This document shows, in pieces, positions 34,590-42,282 of a stretch of DNA of 64,000 nt. The stretch is from Fodinicurvata sediminis DSM 21159. GTDB lineage: Bacteria; Pseudomonadota; Alphaproteobacteria; Kiloniellales; DSM-21159. How positions within the stretch are numbered: position 1 is the stretch's first letter; each line of letters opens with the position of its first letter. The notes beneath the pieces are model-generated. The model ran no database searches. It saw only the letters and a program-made list of their open reading frames with translations, and was not told the origin of the DNA. The stretch lies in assembly GCF_000420625.1 (NCBI RefSeq), contig NZ_ATVH01000018.1:143270-207269 (forward strand), given 5' to 3'. Both the position numbers and the translations under genes were made by a program.

Positions 34590-34710
34590 TGGGCTATATC
34601 TGCGCAGGCGCAAAGATGAACGATTTGTAATCTGCACGACACGGCCTTGTTAGGTGGCATGCGCTAGAAATTAGGGGCATTGCTCAGGAGTACCTAGGAG
34701 GTCCCTTTTT

Positions 34711-36201
34711 ATGTCACTTGCGATCAAGTCACTCAAGGCACCAGCAGCTGCCCTAGTTACGGGTAGTTTTCTGGTTTGGTCGGCGGTGGCGCAGGCAGCG
34801 TCACCGCCCGACAGTTTTGCCGATCTGGCTGAGGAAGTCAGTCCGGCTGTTGTAAACATTTCGTCCACACGAGCACCGGACGAGGACAATGGTCCCCGTT
34901 CACGCGATTCTCTTCCCTTCGATCTGCCGCCCGGTTCTCCCTTCGAGGATTTCTTTCGGCAGTTCGAGGAACACTTCAAGGGCATGCGCCCGCAACAGCA
35001 TCAGGCCCGTCCCGCTACAAGCCTGGGCTCCGGTTTCATCATTGATGCCGAAGGTTACGTGGTTACGAACAACCATGTGATCGACAAGGCGGATGATATC
35101 CGCGTCAAGCTGTCCGATGGTCGCGATCTGGAGGCCGAGGTGATCGGCCGCGACCCGAAGACCGACTTGGCACTGCTGAAGATCTCATCCGATAAGGACC
35201 TGCCCCACGTCACCATGGGCGATTCCGACGACGTTCGCGTCGGCGACTGGGTGATGGCAGTAGGTAATCCCTTTGGTCTTGGAGGGTCCGTCACGGCCGG
35301 CATCATCTCGGCGCGTAGCCGGGACATTAACGCTGGCCCCTATGATGATTTTCTCCAGACGGATGCAGCCATCAACCGTGGCAATTCCGGTGGCCCCATG
35401 TTCAACATGGACGGAGATGTGATCGGCATTAGCACGGCGATTTTCTCACCCTCCGGCGGATCAGTTGGGATCGGCTTTGCCATCCCTTCCAATCTAGCGA
35501 GTGATGTGATCACCCAGCTTCGTGAAAAGGGTGAAGTCGAACGTGGTTGGCTCGGTGTCCGTATCCAGCAGGTTACGCCTGAACTGGCGGAAGGCCTAAG
35601 CCTGGATGAGGAGAAGGGTGCGCTGGTTGCCAGTGTTGAATCCGATGGACCGGCCGATCGTGCCGGAATCCGTACCGGTGATGTCATCCTGGAATTTGAC
35701 GGTGAGGACGTCGAGCGTATGCGTGATCTGCCGCGTCTTGTGGCTGCAGTAAGTGCAGGCCAGGACGTTGAGATCGTGGTTTGGCGTGACGGCGAAGAAG
35801 AAACGCTGAATGCCACCATAGCCGAACAGACTGAAGAGAGTATGGCGGCCTTTGGTGGATCCCGCAGTCAGCCAGGCAGTGATGATGACATGGAGCGCAG
35901 TCTCGACCGCTTAGGTGCGTCGCTCTCCAGCCTGGACAAGGAAACCAGGAACCGTCTCGGCCTTCCGGAAGATATGTCCGGTGTGGTGGTGACCGATGTT
36001 GATCCTGACGGTCGTGCTGCTGCCCAAGGGCTCGCTCCAGGAGATGTCATCGAGCAGGTGGATGGGCAGGAAGTCGCCAGCCCGAATGATGTGGCGGAAC
36101 GTCTGGAACAAGCAGAACGTGATGGCAAGAAGACCGTGGTCCTGCTTGTCGAGCGTGAAGGCAGCCCGCTGTTCCTTGGATTCCGTCTGGGCGACGCCTG
36201 A
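34711..36201 (+). CDS. degP: Periplasmic serine endoprotease DegP/HtrA
   Basis: 496 residues with a signal peptide ending about at VAQAA (residue 30). The protease domain has the triad His122 (TNNHVIDKADD), Asp152 (DPKTDLALLKI) and Ser226 (RGNSGGPMFN). Two PDZ domains follow (about 285-375, GWLGVRIQQVTPELAEGL, and 400-490, LGLPEDMSGVVVTDVDPDG). It degrades or refolds damaged envelope proteins. AGGAGG stands nine bases before the ATG. The neighbouring response regulator and kinase suggest a common envelope-stress unit, although three hairpins separate them from degP. Confidence 0.94.
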   Translation: MSLAIKSLKAPAAALVTGSFLVWSAVAQAASPPDSFADLAEEVSPAVVNISSTRAPDEDNGPRSRDSLPFDLPPGSPFEDFFRQFEEHFKGMRPQQHQARPATSLGSGFIIDAEGYVVTNNHVIDKADDIRVKLSDGRDLEAEVIGRDPKTDLALLKISSDKDLPHVTMGDSDDVRVGDWVMAVGNPFGLGGSVTAGIISARSRDINAGPYDDFLQTDAAINRGNSGGPMFNMDGDVIGISTAIFSPSGGSVGIGFAIPSNLASDVITQLREKGEVERGWLGVRIQQVTPELAEGLSLDEEKGALVASVESDGPADRAGIRTGDVILEFDGEDVERMRDLPRLVAAVSAGQDVEIVVWRDGEEETLNATIAEQTEESMAAFGGSRSQPGSDDDMERSLDRLGASLSSLDKETRNRLGLPEDMSGVVVTDVDPDGRAAAQGLAPGDVIEQVDGQEVASPNDVAERLEQAERDGKKTVVLLVEREGSPLFLGFRLGDA

Positions 36202-36204
36202 CAG

Positions 36205-36313
36205 CCGCGGTCTCTCCTTCACCGCGGTTCTTCTGCCGAAGTCGGTTTCTCCCCTGGACCGGCTTCGGCCTACCTCGACGGCGCGCCGGATCTTTCATCC
36301 TGGCGCGTCGTCG
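36205..36313 (+). terminator. Three tandem hairpins between degP and the two-component genes
   Basis: Hairpin 1: CCGCGGT/ACCGCGG (36205-36211, 36221-36227), followed by TTCTTCT, the most terminator-like. Hairpin 2: a 12-bp stem with one G-T pair (36235-36246, 36258-36269). Hairpin 3: a 12-bp stem with one G-T pair (36276-36287, 36302-36313). Immediately after hairpin 3 is TATACT (36317-36322), a good -10 element without a good -35. Hairpin 1 probably ends part of the degP transcript. The other two may tune read-through to the regulator genes. Confidence 0.6.
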
Positions 36314-36360
36314 CTTTATACTCCCGTCAAACAACTTCACGATGAATACATTCGGAAAGG

Positions 36361-37047
36361 ATGGTTTCGGTGCGTGTGCTGATCGTTGAGGATGATGACA
36401 AGACGGCCGACTACATGACCAAAGGCCTGACGGAAAGCGGCCATATCGTGGACCGGGCGGCAGATGGGCATGAGGGCCTTTTTCTTGGAAGCGAGGGCAG
36501 TCACGACCTGATTATCCTGGATCGCATGCTTCCGAAACTCGATGGCCTGGCCGTACTACAAGCTTTGAGATCCAGCGGCAGTTCCACGCCTGTCCTTATT
36601 CTCAGTGCGCTGGCCCAGGTGGATGATCGTGTTGCGGGATTGCGCGCTGGTGGCGATGATTATCTAACCAAGCCCTTTGCCTATTCAGAGCTGCAGGCTC
36701 GGGCGGAAGCCCTCGTTCGACGCAACAATGCACCGGCAGTCGAAACCAAGCTGCAAGTCGGCGATCTGGAGATGGATCTGCTTTCCCGACGGGTTGAACG
36801 TGACGGGAAAGCCATTGAGTTGCAGCCTCGTGAATTCAGGCTTCTGGAATACCTTTTGCGTCACGCAGGACAAACGGTGACACGCACCATGTTACTCGAA
36901 GGGGTTTGGGACTATCATTTCGATCCACAGACCAATGTCATAGACGTGCATATAAGCCGCTTGCGTCAGAAGATCGACAAGGGTTTCGACAAACAACTCC
37001 TGCACACAGTGCGGGGCGCAGGGTACATGCTTCGTGCAGATACTTAG
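36361..37047 (+). CDS. OmpR-family response regulator
   Basis: 228 residues. Receiver domain about 1-120 with acidic pocket VEDDD (10-13), phospho-acceptor Asp54 in LIILDRMLPKLDG, Ser/Thr and Lys in LILSALAQ and YLTKPFAY. The C-terminal winged helix (about 130-225) has LQPREFRLLEYLLRHAGQTVTRTMLLEGVWDY and IDVHISRLRQKID (in parts). GGAAAGG abuts the ATG at 36361, so the GTG at 36370 (giving MRVLIVEDDD) may be the true start. It overlaps the kinase gene by 14 bases. Its targets are unknown; degP is the obvious candidate. Confidence 0.92.
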   Translation: MVSVRVLIVEDDDKTADYMTKGLTESGHIVDRAADGHEGLFLGSEGSHDLIILDRMLPKLDGLAVLQALRSSGSSTPVLILSALAQVDDRVAGLRAGGDDYLTKPFAYSELQARAEALVRRNNAPAVETKLQVGDLEMDLLSRRVERDGKAIELQPREFRLLEYLLRHAGQTVTRTMLLEGVWDYHFDPQTNVIDVHISRLRQKIDKGFDKQLLHTVRGAGYMLRADT

Positions 37048-38455
37048 AATCTCAAACAGCGCGACCTTTCGGTTTGCCCTGGCCTATGTCGGGCTCTTTG
37101 GTGTGTCGGTGCTGTTGCTGTTCGGATTCATCTACTGGTCCACGATCACCTTGATCGAAGGGCAGGTGGCACAGACTGTGGCTGCCGAAATCACGGGTCT
37201 GGAAGAACGCTATCGCAACGAAGGCATCAACGGCCTTGAAAAGGCGATCGCACAGCGCAGCGGCCGGGGCGGAGAACACGAGAGTGTTTATCTGCTGACG
37301 GACCAGAATTTTCAGCCTGTTTCCGGAAACCTCAGAAACTGGCCGGAGTCGGCAATAGCAGATGGCCGCTGGACGGTTTTGCCACTGTATCACCGCGAAC
37401 GCGGCGATGAACCGATCCTTGTTGGCTCGCGCAGTTTCCAGCTACCCAATGGTTACCGTCTGCTGGTGGGACGCGATATGTCAGCGCGTGCCAACTTCCA
37501 GCAGAACCTTCAGGAAGCCCTGGCCTGGGGGCTGGGTGTAACCCTTGCGCTCGGCCTTGGTGGGGGGTGGATATTCGGACGTAATGTTCTACGCCGTGTC
37601 GATGCAGTGGCCGAAACCAGTCGGCGCATCATGGATGGCGACTTGAGTCAGAGGGTGCCGAGAGAGGGCAGCAATGACGAATTTGACCGCCTGGCTGGCA
37701 ACCTGAACCGCATGCTGGAACGGATCGAGGCCCTGATGACCGGCATGCGGCTTGTTTCCGACAGTCTGGCGCATGACTTGCGCAGTCCTCTGACCCATTT
37801 GAAGGGCCGTATAGAGTTGACCCTGATCGGACCGCCGGATGTGGAGGACTATCGCCAGACCTTGGAACAGGCTCTGTCAGAGATCGATACCATCCAGGCA
37901 ACCTTCAACGCTCTCCTGGCGATTGCCGAAGCGGAATCGGGTGTCAGTCGAACGCGGCTGGAGATATTGGATCTGGCCGAGGTGTTACGTGACGTACAGG
38001 AACTCTATGACCCCTTGGCTGAAGACAAGGGGGTCTCCTTAAAGGCCGATCTGGAAAGCCCGGCTTACGTAACCGGACATCGTCAGCTCCTTGCCCAGGC
38101 ACTGGCCAATCTTCTGGACAATGCCATCAAGTACAGTCCTCAGGATAGCCGGATCAGTCTGCAGCTGTTGGCTCAGGATAGCCAGGTCACACTGACAGTT
38201 GCCGATGAAGGGGCGGGAATCCCGGAAGCCGACAGGGGACGCGTGCTCGAACGCTTTGTGCGTTTGGATACGGCAAGAAGCGAACCGGGGAGCGGGCTTG
38301 GCCTCAGCCTGGTTTCTGCCGTTTCGCGCCTGCACGAATCCGATCTGTTCCTTGAAGACAACAATCCGGGGCTCAAAGTGCGTTGGGTTTTTCAAGAAGC
38401 AGAGGAGTTTGATGTCCCAGAAGAGTCACAAGCTGAAATTACAAGTGGAAAGTAG
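37034..38455 (+). CDS. Membrane sensor histidine kinase
   Basis: 473 residues. Transmembrane helices at about 14-38 and 163-182 enclose a periplasmic sensor domain of about 125 residues. A HAMP linker (about 183-235, ending EFDRLAGNLNRMLERIEAL) leads to the HisKA domain with His247 in DSLAHDLRSPLTHLK. The catalytic domain has the N-box LANLLDNAIKYS, G1 VADEGAGIPEADRG and G2 RSEPGSGLGLSLV. It should phosphorylate the preceding regulator. The sensor domain has a HESVYLLTDQNF block common in this kinase type; the signal is unknown. Confidence 0.93.
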   Translation: MQILRISNSATFRFALAYVGLFGVSVLLLFGFIYWSTITLIEGQVAQTVAAEITGLEERYRNEGINGLEKAIAQRSGRGGEHESVYLLTDQNFQPVSGNLRNWPESAIADGRWTVLPLYHRERGDEPILVGSRSFQLPNGYRLLVGRDMSARANFQQNLQEALAWGLGVTLALGLGGGWIFGRNVLRRVDAVAETSRRIMDGDLSQRVPREGSNDEFDRLAGNLNRMLERIEALMTGMRLVSDSLAHDLRSPLTHLKGRIELTLIGPPDVEDYRQTLEQALSEIDTIQATFNALLAIAEAESGVSRTRLEILDLAEVLRDVQELYDPLAEDKGVSLKADLESPAYVTGHRQLLAQALANLLDNAIKYSPQDSRISLQLLAQDSQVTLTVADEGAGIPEADRGRVLERFVRLDTARSEPGSGLGLSLVSAVSRLHESDLFLEDNNPGLKVRWVFQEAEEFDVPEESQAEITSGK

Positions 38456-38490
38456 GAATATACCATTTATTTGTAATGATGCTCCGGGGA

Positions 38491-38519
38491 CTTGAAGCGC
38501 CTCGTGAGAGATCCCACAT
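38491..38519 (+). promoter_or_regulatory. Sigma-32-like promoter of the second Hsp20 gene
   Basis: CTTGAA (38491-38496) is followed by 16 bases and CCCACAT (38513-38519), a looser match to the RpoH -10 CCCCATNT. The position just upstream of a structured Hsp20 leader supports it. It is weaker than the promoter of the other Hsp20 gene at 17339-17366. Confidence 0.55.
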
Positions 38520-38527
38520 CAAAAACA

Positions 38528-38611
38528 CGGCAAAAGGTCGCCTAAAGGGACTTTTTGCCGGGTAGTGGCCCATAGGGGCATTCAATATCTGTATCGCTCA
38601 AAAGGAGGGTA
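38528..38611 (+). ncRNA. ROSE-like RNA thermometer in the second Hsp20 leader
   Basis: A 12-bp hairpin with one G-U pair (38528-38539 with 38549-38560) is followed by a small GCCC/GGGC stem near 38567-38579 and a final hairpin at 38592-38611. In the last, UAUCGCUC pairs with GAGGGUA across the loop AAAAG, leaving one bulged G. The UCGCU element matches the ROSE UYGCU consensus and covers the Shine-Dalgarno and the A of the first ATG. The design repeats that of the first Hsp20 leader although the sequences differ. Confidence 0.72.
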
Positions 38612-38616
38612 TGGTT

Positions 38617-39111
38617 ATGCGTAGTTTGGATTTTTCACCAATGCTCCGTGCAACTGTCGGGTTCGACCGCATGATGGATCTGATGGACAACGTTTCCCGT
38701 TACGAAGAAACGCCGAGCTATCCACCTTACAACATCGAAAAGCGCGGCGAAGATGACTATCGAATCACGATGGCTGTGGCCGGGTTCTCGAATGAGGATC
38801 TGAGCATCACGGTTCAAGAGAACGCGCTTGTTGTTGAAGGCAGGAAGGATAAGGACGGCGAAGAGCAGGAAGGAAGCTACCTGCATCGCGGGATTGCCGA
38901 GCGTGCTTTCCAGAGGTCCTTCCGTCTGGCGGATCATATCAAGGTTACGGGAGCAAATCTCGAAAACGGCCTGTTGCACATTGATCTCGTCAGAGAAATT
39001 CCAGAGGCGATGAAGCCGAGGACCATTCGGATCGAGTCCTCCGATTCAAGCAAGGGCCAGAAAACGATAGAAGGCCAAAGTGAAAACAAGGTTGCCAGCA
39101 AAGCAGCCTGA
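38617..39111 (+). CDS. Small heat-shock protein Hsp20, second paralogue
   Basis: 164 residues from ATG 38617, eight bases after AGGAGG; the ATG at 38611 is only two bases from it. The alpha-crystallin domain (about 35-140) runs from YPPYNIEKRGEDDYRITMAVAGF through LVVEGRKDKD, YLHRGIAERAFQRSF to LENGLLHIDLVREIPE. The N-terminus RSLDFSPMLRATVGFDRMMDLMD is typical of class A IbpA-like proteins, as is the tail RTIRIES. It resembles the 16769-17230 paralogue in layout, with a longer tail. It is followed by a good terminator and stands alone between a kinase gene and an ABC operon. Confidence 0.95.
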   Translation: MRSLDFSPMLRATVGFDRMMDLMDNVSRYEETPSYPPYNIEKRGEDDYRITMAVAGFSNEDLSITVQENALVVEGRKDKDGEEQEGSYLHRGIAERAFQRSFRLADHIKVTGANLENGLLHIDLVREIPEAMKPRTIRIESSDSSKGQKTIEGQSENKVASKAA

Positions 39112-39141
39112 TTTTCGACGGTTATAAGACCTAGGCTGAGT

Positions 39142-39173
39142 GGCCGGACAGGGATATCCTTGTCCGGCCTTTC
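39142..39173 (+). terminator. Rho-independent terminator of the second Hsp20 gene
   Basis: A perfect 9-bp GC-rich stem (GGCCGGACA 39142-39150, TGTCCGGCC 39161-39169), extended by two inner pairs, is followed by TTTCATTT. It ends the Hsp20 transcript 31 bases after its stop codon. Confidence 0.85.
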
Positions 39174-39424
39174 ATTTGCATGGATAGGCCGTATCAATTG
39201 CTGCTTTAACACAACCAAAAATTGCCATTCCCATCCTTGTTGTTTGACAAGAAAACATAAAAATTCTCTGTAAAAACAGAGAGATTGCTTCCTGCAAAAA
39301 GATCGTGCTAGCGTTTGAACAGCTCACGTTACCTTTCGGGCTGTGAAAGGGATGGAAGCCGTATAACAAGAAAACGGTAGCACGGTCCGAGACGTGCAAG
39401 ATCCAAAGAATGGGGAGCAATAGA
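39174..39424 (+). promoter_or_regulatory. Promoter region of the amide/branched-chain ABC operon
   Basis: The 313-base gap after Hsp20 is AT-rich once past the terminator. A perfect -35 TTGACA lies at 39244-39249; the best -10 is TGTAAA at 39269-39274 with a long 19-base spacer. Overlapping the -10 is a 7-bp palindrome TCTCTGT-AAAA-ACAGAGA (39265-39282), which could be an operator or an RNA hairpin. A further TATAAC near 39362 has no -35 partner. GGGGAG at 39412-39417 is the ribosome site. No -24/-12 sigma-54 pair was found. Confidence 0.45.
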
Positions 39425-40762
39425 ATGACCACGAAAGACAAGAAGCCTGTTCAGAAACCCGAGCCGCAGGGCGTAACGCGTCGTCGTTTCATGGAAACGG
39501 CCGGGACCGTTGGCCTGGGTGCGGCAACGCTTTTTGCTACGCCGGGACTGGCCCGGGCGCAATCGGACTCCGGCCCCATCAAGATTGGTGTCATGGGTCC
39601 CTTCACGGGAGCTGCCAGCCGTACGGGTGAAGGCATTCAGAATGGCGCCATGATGGCAGTCGAGGATGCCCGGGAAGAAGGACTTCTTCCCCTGAGCATC
39701 GATGGCCAGGAACGTGATATCGAGATCGTTTGGGTGGACAGTGAATCCAATCCCGAGCGTGCTGTTCGCGCCGTCCAGAATGCCGTTGACCGTGAGGGTG
39801 TGGAGTTCATGGTTTCCGGCTGGCACTCCTCGGTGGCCATGGCCGTGTCCGAGGCGGAGGCCGGCATGGGGATCGTTCATGTCGGGCATGGTGGTGAGTC
39901 CCAGTATATCTGTGAAAAGATCAACGAGGACCCGGCCAAGTACACCCATTGGTACAAGGGCTGGGCATCTCCGCCGATCTTTGCAGGCCTCTATGGCGAT
40001 CCGCTGCAACACTTCATGGATGAGGGGCTGTGGAAACCGGCCAACAAGAAGGCGGCCGTGGTTGTCGAGGACACCGACTATGGTCGTGGCTGGGGTGATG
40101 CGCTCGTAAAGTCTCTTGAGCGTATCGGCTTCGATGTCTTGCCCTATGACGTCATTCCGCTGGACGAGACCGAGTTTTCCTCGCTGCTGACGAAATACCG
40201 TGCTCAGGGCGTCTCCGTGGTCGGTATGACCGTGACTGGAAATGTCAGTGCTTCCAACTTCGTCAAGCAGTTCCGGGATCAGCAAATTCCCGCACTTCTG
40301 ATTGGTCACGGCCTGACTTGGTTCAGCGAGTGGCATGAATTGACGGGCGATGCCTCGGATTTTGTAGTGACCATGGATTCACCGCGTGTCATTTCGCCGT
40401 ATCAACAGGAGTGGGTGGACCGTTATCGCGAGAAGTATGACGAAGAGCCGTCCCTGGCACCTGCAGGACAGCAGGGTTATGACTACATGACCGCTGGTCT
40501 CAAGGTGCTTCAGAGTGCCGGTACACTCGACTTCGATGCCTTGGTTGAAAGTGCCCGGGAAATCGACCATCAGGGTGTCTGGCAGCGCATCAACTTTGCC
40601 GATGAAGCGGGAGAAAACGCTCTTTGCCCGGGCGAAGTCCAGGTGGGCGGTTTCGAGGAAGGCTTCTTCTTCCCGCTTGTCCAGCTCAAGGACGGTGAGG
40701 CCAAGATTCTCTGGCCACTTGAGCATGCCCAGGGTGAATTCGAAGCCCCGCCTTGGCTCTGA
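39425..40762 (+). CDS. ABC transporter substrate-binding protein, Tat-exported, branched-chain/urea/amide type
   Basis: 445 residues from ATG 39425 with GGGGAG eight bases upstream. The N-terminus carries a twin-arginine signal (TRRRFMETAGTVGLGAATLF, cleavage near ARAQ), so the protein is folded before export. The mature part is a periplasmic type I binding fold: IKIGVMGPFTGAASRTGEGIQNG, then EIVWVDSESNPERAVRAVQNAVD, VVVEDTDYGRGWGDALVKSL and APAGQQGYDYMTAGLKVL. The family includes LivK, UrtA and FmdD; the ligand is not evident. It is followed by two ATPases and two permeases, completing a five-gene transporter. Confidence 0.88.
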   Translation: MTTKDKKPVQKPEPQGVTRRRFMETAGTVGLGAATLFATPGLARAQSDSGPIKIGVMGPFTGAASRTGEGIQNGAMMAVEDAREEGLLPLSIDGQERDIEIVWVDSESNPERAVRAVQNAVDREGVEFMVSGWHSSVAMAVSEAEAGMGIVHVGHGGESQYICEKINEDPAKYTHWYKGWASPPIFAGLYGDPLQHFMDEGLWKPANKKAAVVVEDTDYGRGWGDALVKSLERIGFDVLPYDVIPLDETEFSSLLTKYRAQGVSVVGMTVTGNVSASNFVKQFRDQQIPALLIGHGLTWFSEWHELTGDASDFVVTMDSPRVISPYQQEWVDRYREKYDEEPSLAPAGQQGYDYMTAGLKVLQSAGTLDFDALVESAREIDHQGVWQRINFADEAGENALCPGEVQVGGFEEGFFFPLVQLKDGEAKILWPLEHAQGEFEAPPWL

Positions 40763-40775
40763 TTTGCAGAAACGT

Positions 40776-40807
40776 TGCCGGGACAGGTCTTTCGATCTGT
40801 CCCGGCA
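40776..40807 (+). terminator. Intercistronic hairpin after the Tat-exported binding protein gene
   Basis: A perfect 11-bp stem (TGCCGGGACAG 40776-40786, CTGTCCCGGCA 40797-40807) with a ten-base loop begins 13 bases after the stop codon and is followed by TTCTGCCTTAATTAT. It lies inside an operon, so it probably attenuates or stabilises rather than fully terminates, as with the hairpin after the other binding-protein gene. Confidence 0.7.
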
Positions 40808-40861
40808 TTCTGCCTTAATTATCTCAATTGATTTCCTTTCACAGCAAGGAAAGCTGCGCGC

Positions 40862-41572
40862 ATGAGTCTGCTCGAAGTTCGCGGGCTTAAGAAGCAATTC
40901 GATGGCCTGGTCGTTCTGGACGGCGTCGACGCTGACGTCGAGGAAGGCAAGATTCAGGGGATGATGGGCCCAAACGGGGCCGGGAAGTCGACCCTGTTCA
41001 ACGTGATCAACGGAATCTATTCGGCGGATGGTGGGACTGTCCGTTTTAAAGGCCGTGATATCACGAACAAGCCGGTACACCGAATTGCCACCATGGGAAT
41101 TGGGCGCACCTTTCAAGTTGCACGCGTTTTTGACGAGATGACGGTGCTTCAGAATATGCTGGTGCCGACAGTTCCGATGTCGATAACCCGTGCAGATGCC
41201 ATTCGGCGTGCTGAAGAATTACTGGAAATGGCCACCCTCGACAGGGTGAAGGATAATCCGGCAATTGAGATCTCGGGAGGGCAGAAGAAGCTTCTGGAAT
41301 TCATGCGCACGATGATGACGGATCCTTCCCTGATCCTTCTGGATGAACCATTCAATGGCATCAATCCTGCCTTGATCGAAGTCCTTATCGGCATTGTCCG
41401 CAGGCTGAATGACCAGGGGAAAACGTTCCTTCTGATCAGCCATGAAATGCCGCATGTGAGTGAACTCTGCGACACTGTTGCTGTGCTGGCCGCAGGCGGG
41501 AACGTGGCGCGTGGCACCCCGAGTGAGGTGCGCGAGAATCCAACCGTGATCGAAGCCTACCTGGGGCACTAG
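40862..41572 (+). CDS. ABC transporter ATPase, LivG type
   Basis: 236 residues. Walker A GPNGAGKSTLFNVING, LivG-typical IGRTFQVARVFDEMTVLQNML, signature ISGGQKKLLEFMRTMM, Walker B LILLDEPFNGINP and H-loop ISHEMPHVSELCD. The C-terminus VRENPTVIEAYLGH is the LivG ending. It couples ATP hydrolysis to import through the two permeases encoded downstream. It is separated from the binding-protein gene by a hairpin and from the next ATPase by two bases. Confidence 0.93.
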   Translation: MSLLEVRGLKKQFDGLVVLDGVDADVEEGKIQGMMGPNGAGKSTLFNVINGIYSADGGTVRFKGRDITNKPVHRIATMGIGRTFQVARVFDEMTVLQNMLVPTVPMSITRADAIRRAEELLEMATLDRVKDNPAIEISGGQKKLLEFMRTMMTDPSLILLDEPFNGINPALIEVLIGIVRRLNDQGKTFLLISHEMPHVSELCDTVAVLAAGGNVARGTPSEVRENPTVIEAYLGH

Positions 41573-41574
41573 AA

Positions 41575-42282
41575 ATGAGCCTGGAAGTCTCTGATGTCGT
41601 AGCCGGTTACACGCGTGAAGTTCCCATTCTCAACGGTCTCAATCTGACGGCCGAGGATGGTCGCGTAACCGTGATCATCGGCCCAAACGGGGCTGGTAAA
41701 TCCACACTTTTGAAAACGATATACGGTTACCTGAAGCCAGAGCGCGGTACGGTTACGCATGATGGTGAATCCATCGTGGGGTATTCGCCCAAGGATATGC
41801 TGCGCAAGGGAATCGCCTACCTGATCCAGGGCCACAGCATCTTTCCGCGCATGACTGTCGAGGAAAACCTGGAGCTCGGTGGCTGGATCATGGGGTCGGA
41901 CAGTGAGCGCAAGCAAGCACTGGAGCGTATCTATGATCGCTATCCGCGCCTCAAGGAGAAGCGGCGCCTGTCCGCCGGTATACTCTCCGGCGGTGAACAG
42001 AGAATTCTAGAGATTGCCCGTCTGACCATGACCGGCCCACGGACACTGCTTCTGGATGAACCTTCAGTGGGCTTGATGCCGAAGCTGGTAAACGAGGTTT
42101 ATGAAGAAATTTCAAGGCTGAAGGATGAAAAATATACCATCCTGATTGTCGATCAGAACGTGAAGAAATCGATTTCCATAGCGGACTATGTCTATGCGCT
42201 GGCGCTGGGGGAGAATCGGCATGAGGGCGTCAAGGAAGAGTTCGTGGAGCGACTGGATGAGATTGTGAAGGAGTGGATCTGA
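41575..42282 (+). CDS. ABC transporter ATPase, LivF type
   Basis: 235 residues. Walker A GPNGAGKSTLLKTIYGYL, LivF-like GIAYLIQGHSIFPRMTVEENLELG, signature LSGGEQRILEIARLTM, Walker B TLLLDEPSVGLMPKLVNEVYEEI and IVDQNVKKSISIADYVYAL. It forms the ATPase pair with the preceding LivG-like protein. Its stop shares a base with the start of the first permease gene (TGATG). Confidence 0.93.
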   Translation: MSLEVSDVVAGYTREVPILNGLNLTAEDGRVTVIIGPNGAGKSTLLKTIYGYLKPERGTVTHDGESIVGYSPKDMLRKGIAYLIQGHSIFPRMTVEENLELGGWIMGSDSERKQALERIYDRYPRLKEKRRLSAGILSGGEQRILEIARLTMTGPRTLLLDEPSVGLMPKLVNEVYEEISRLKDEKYTILIVDQNVKKSISIADYVYALALGENRHEGVKEEFVERLDEIVKEWI

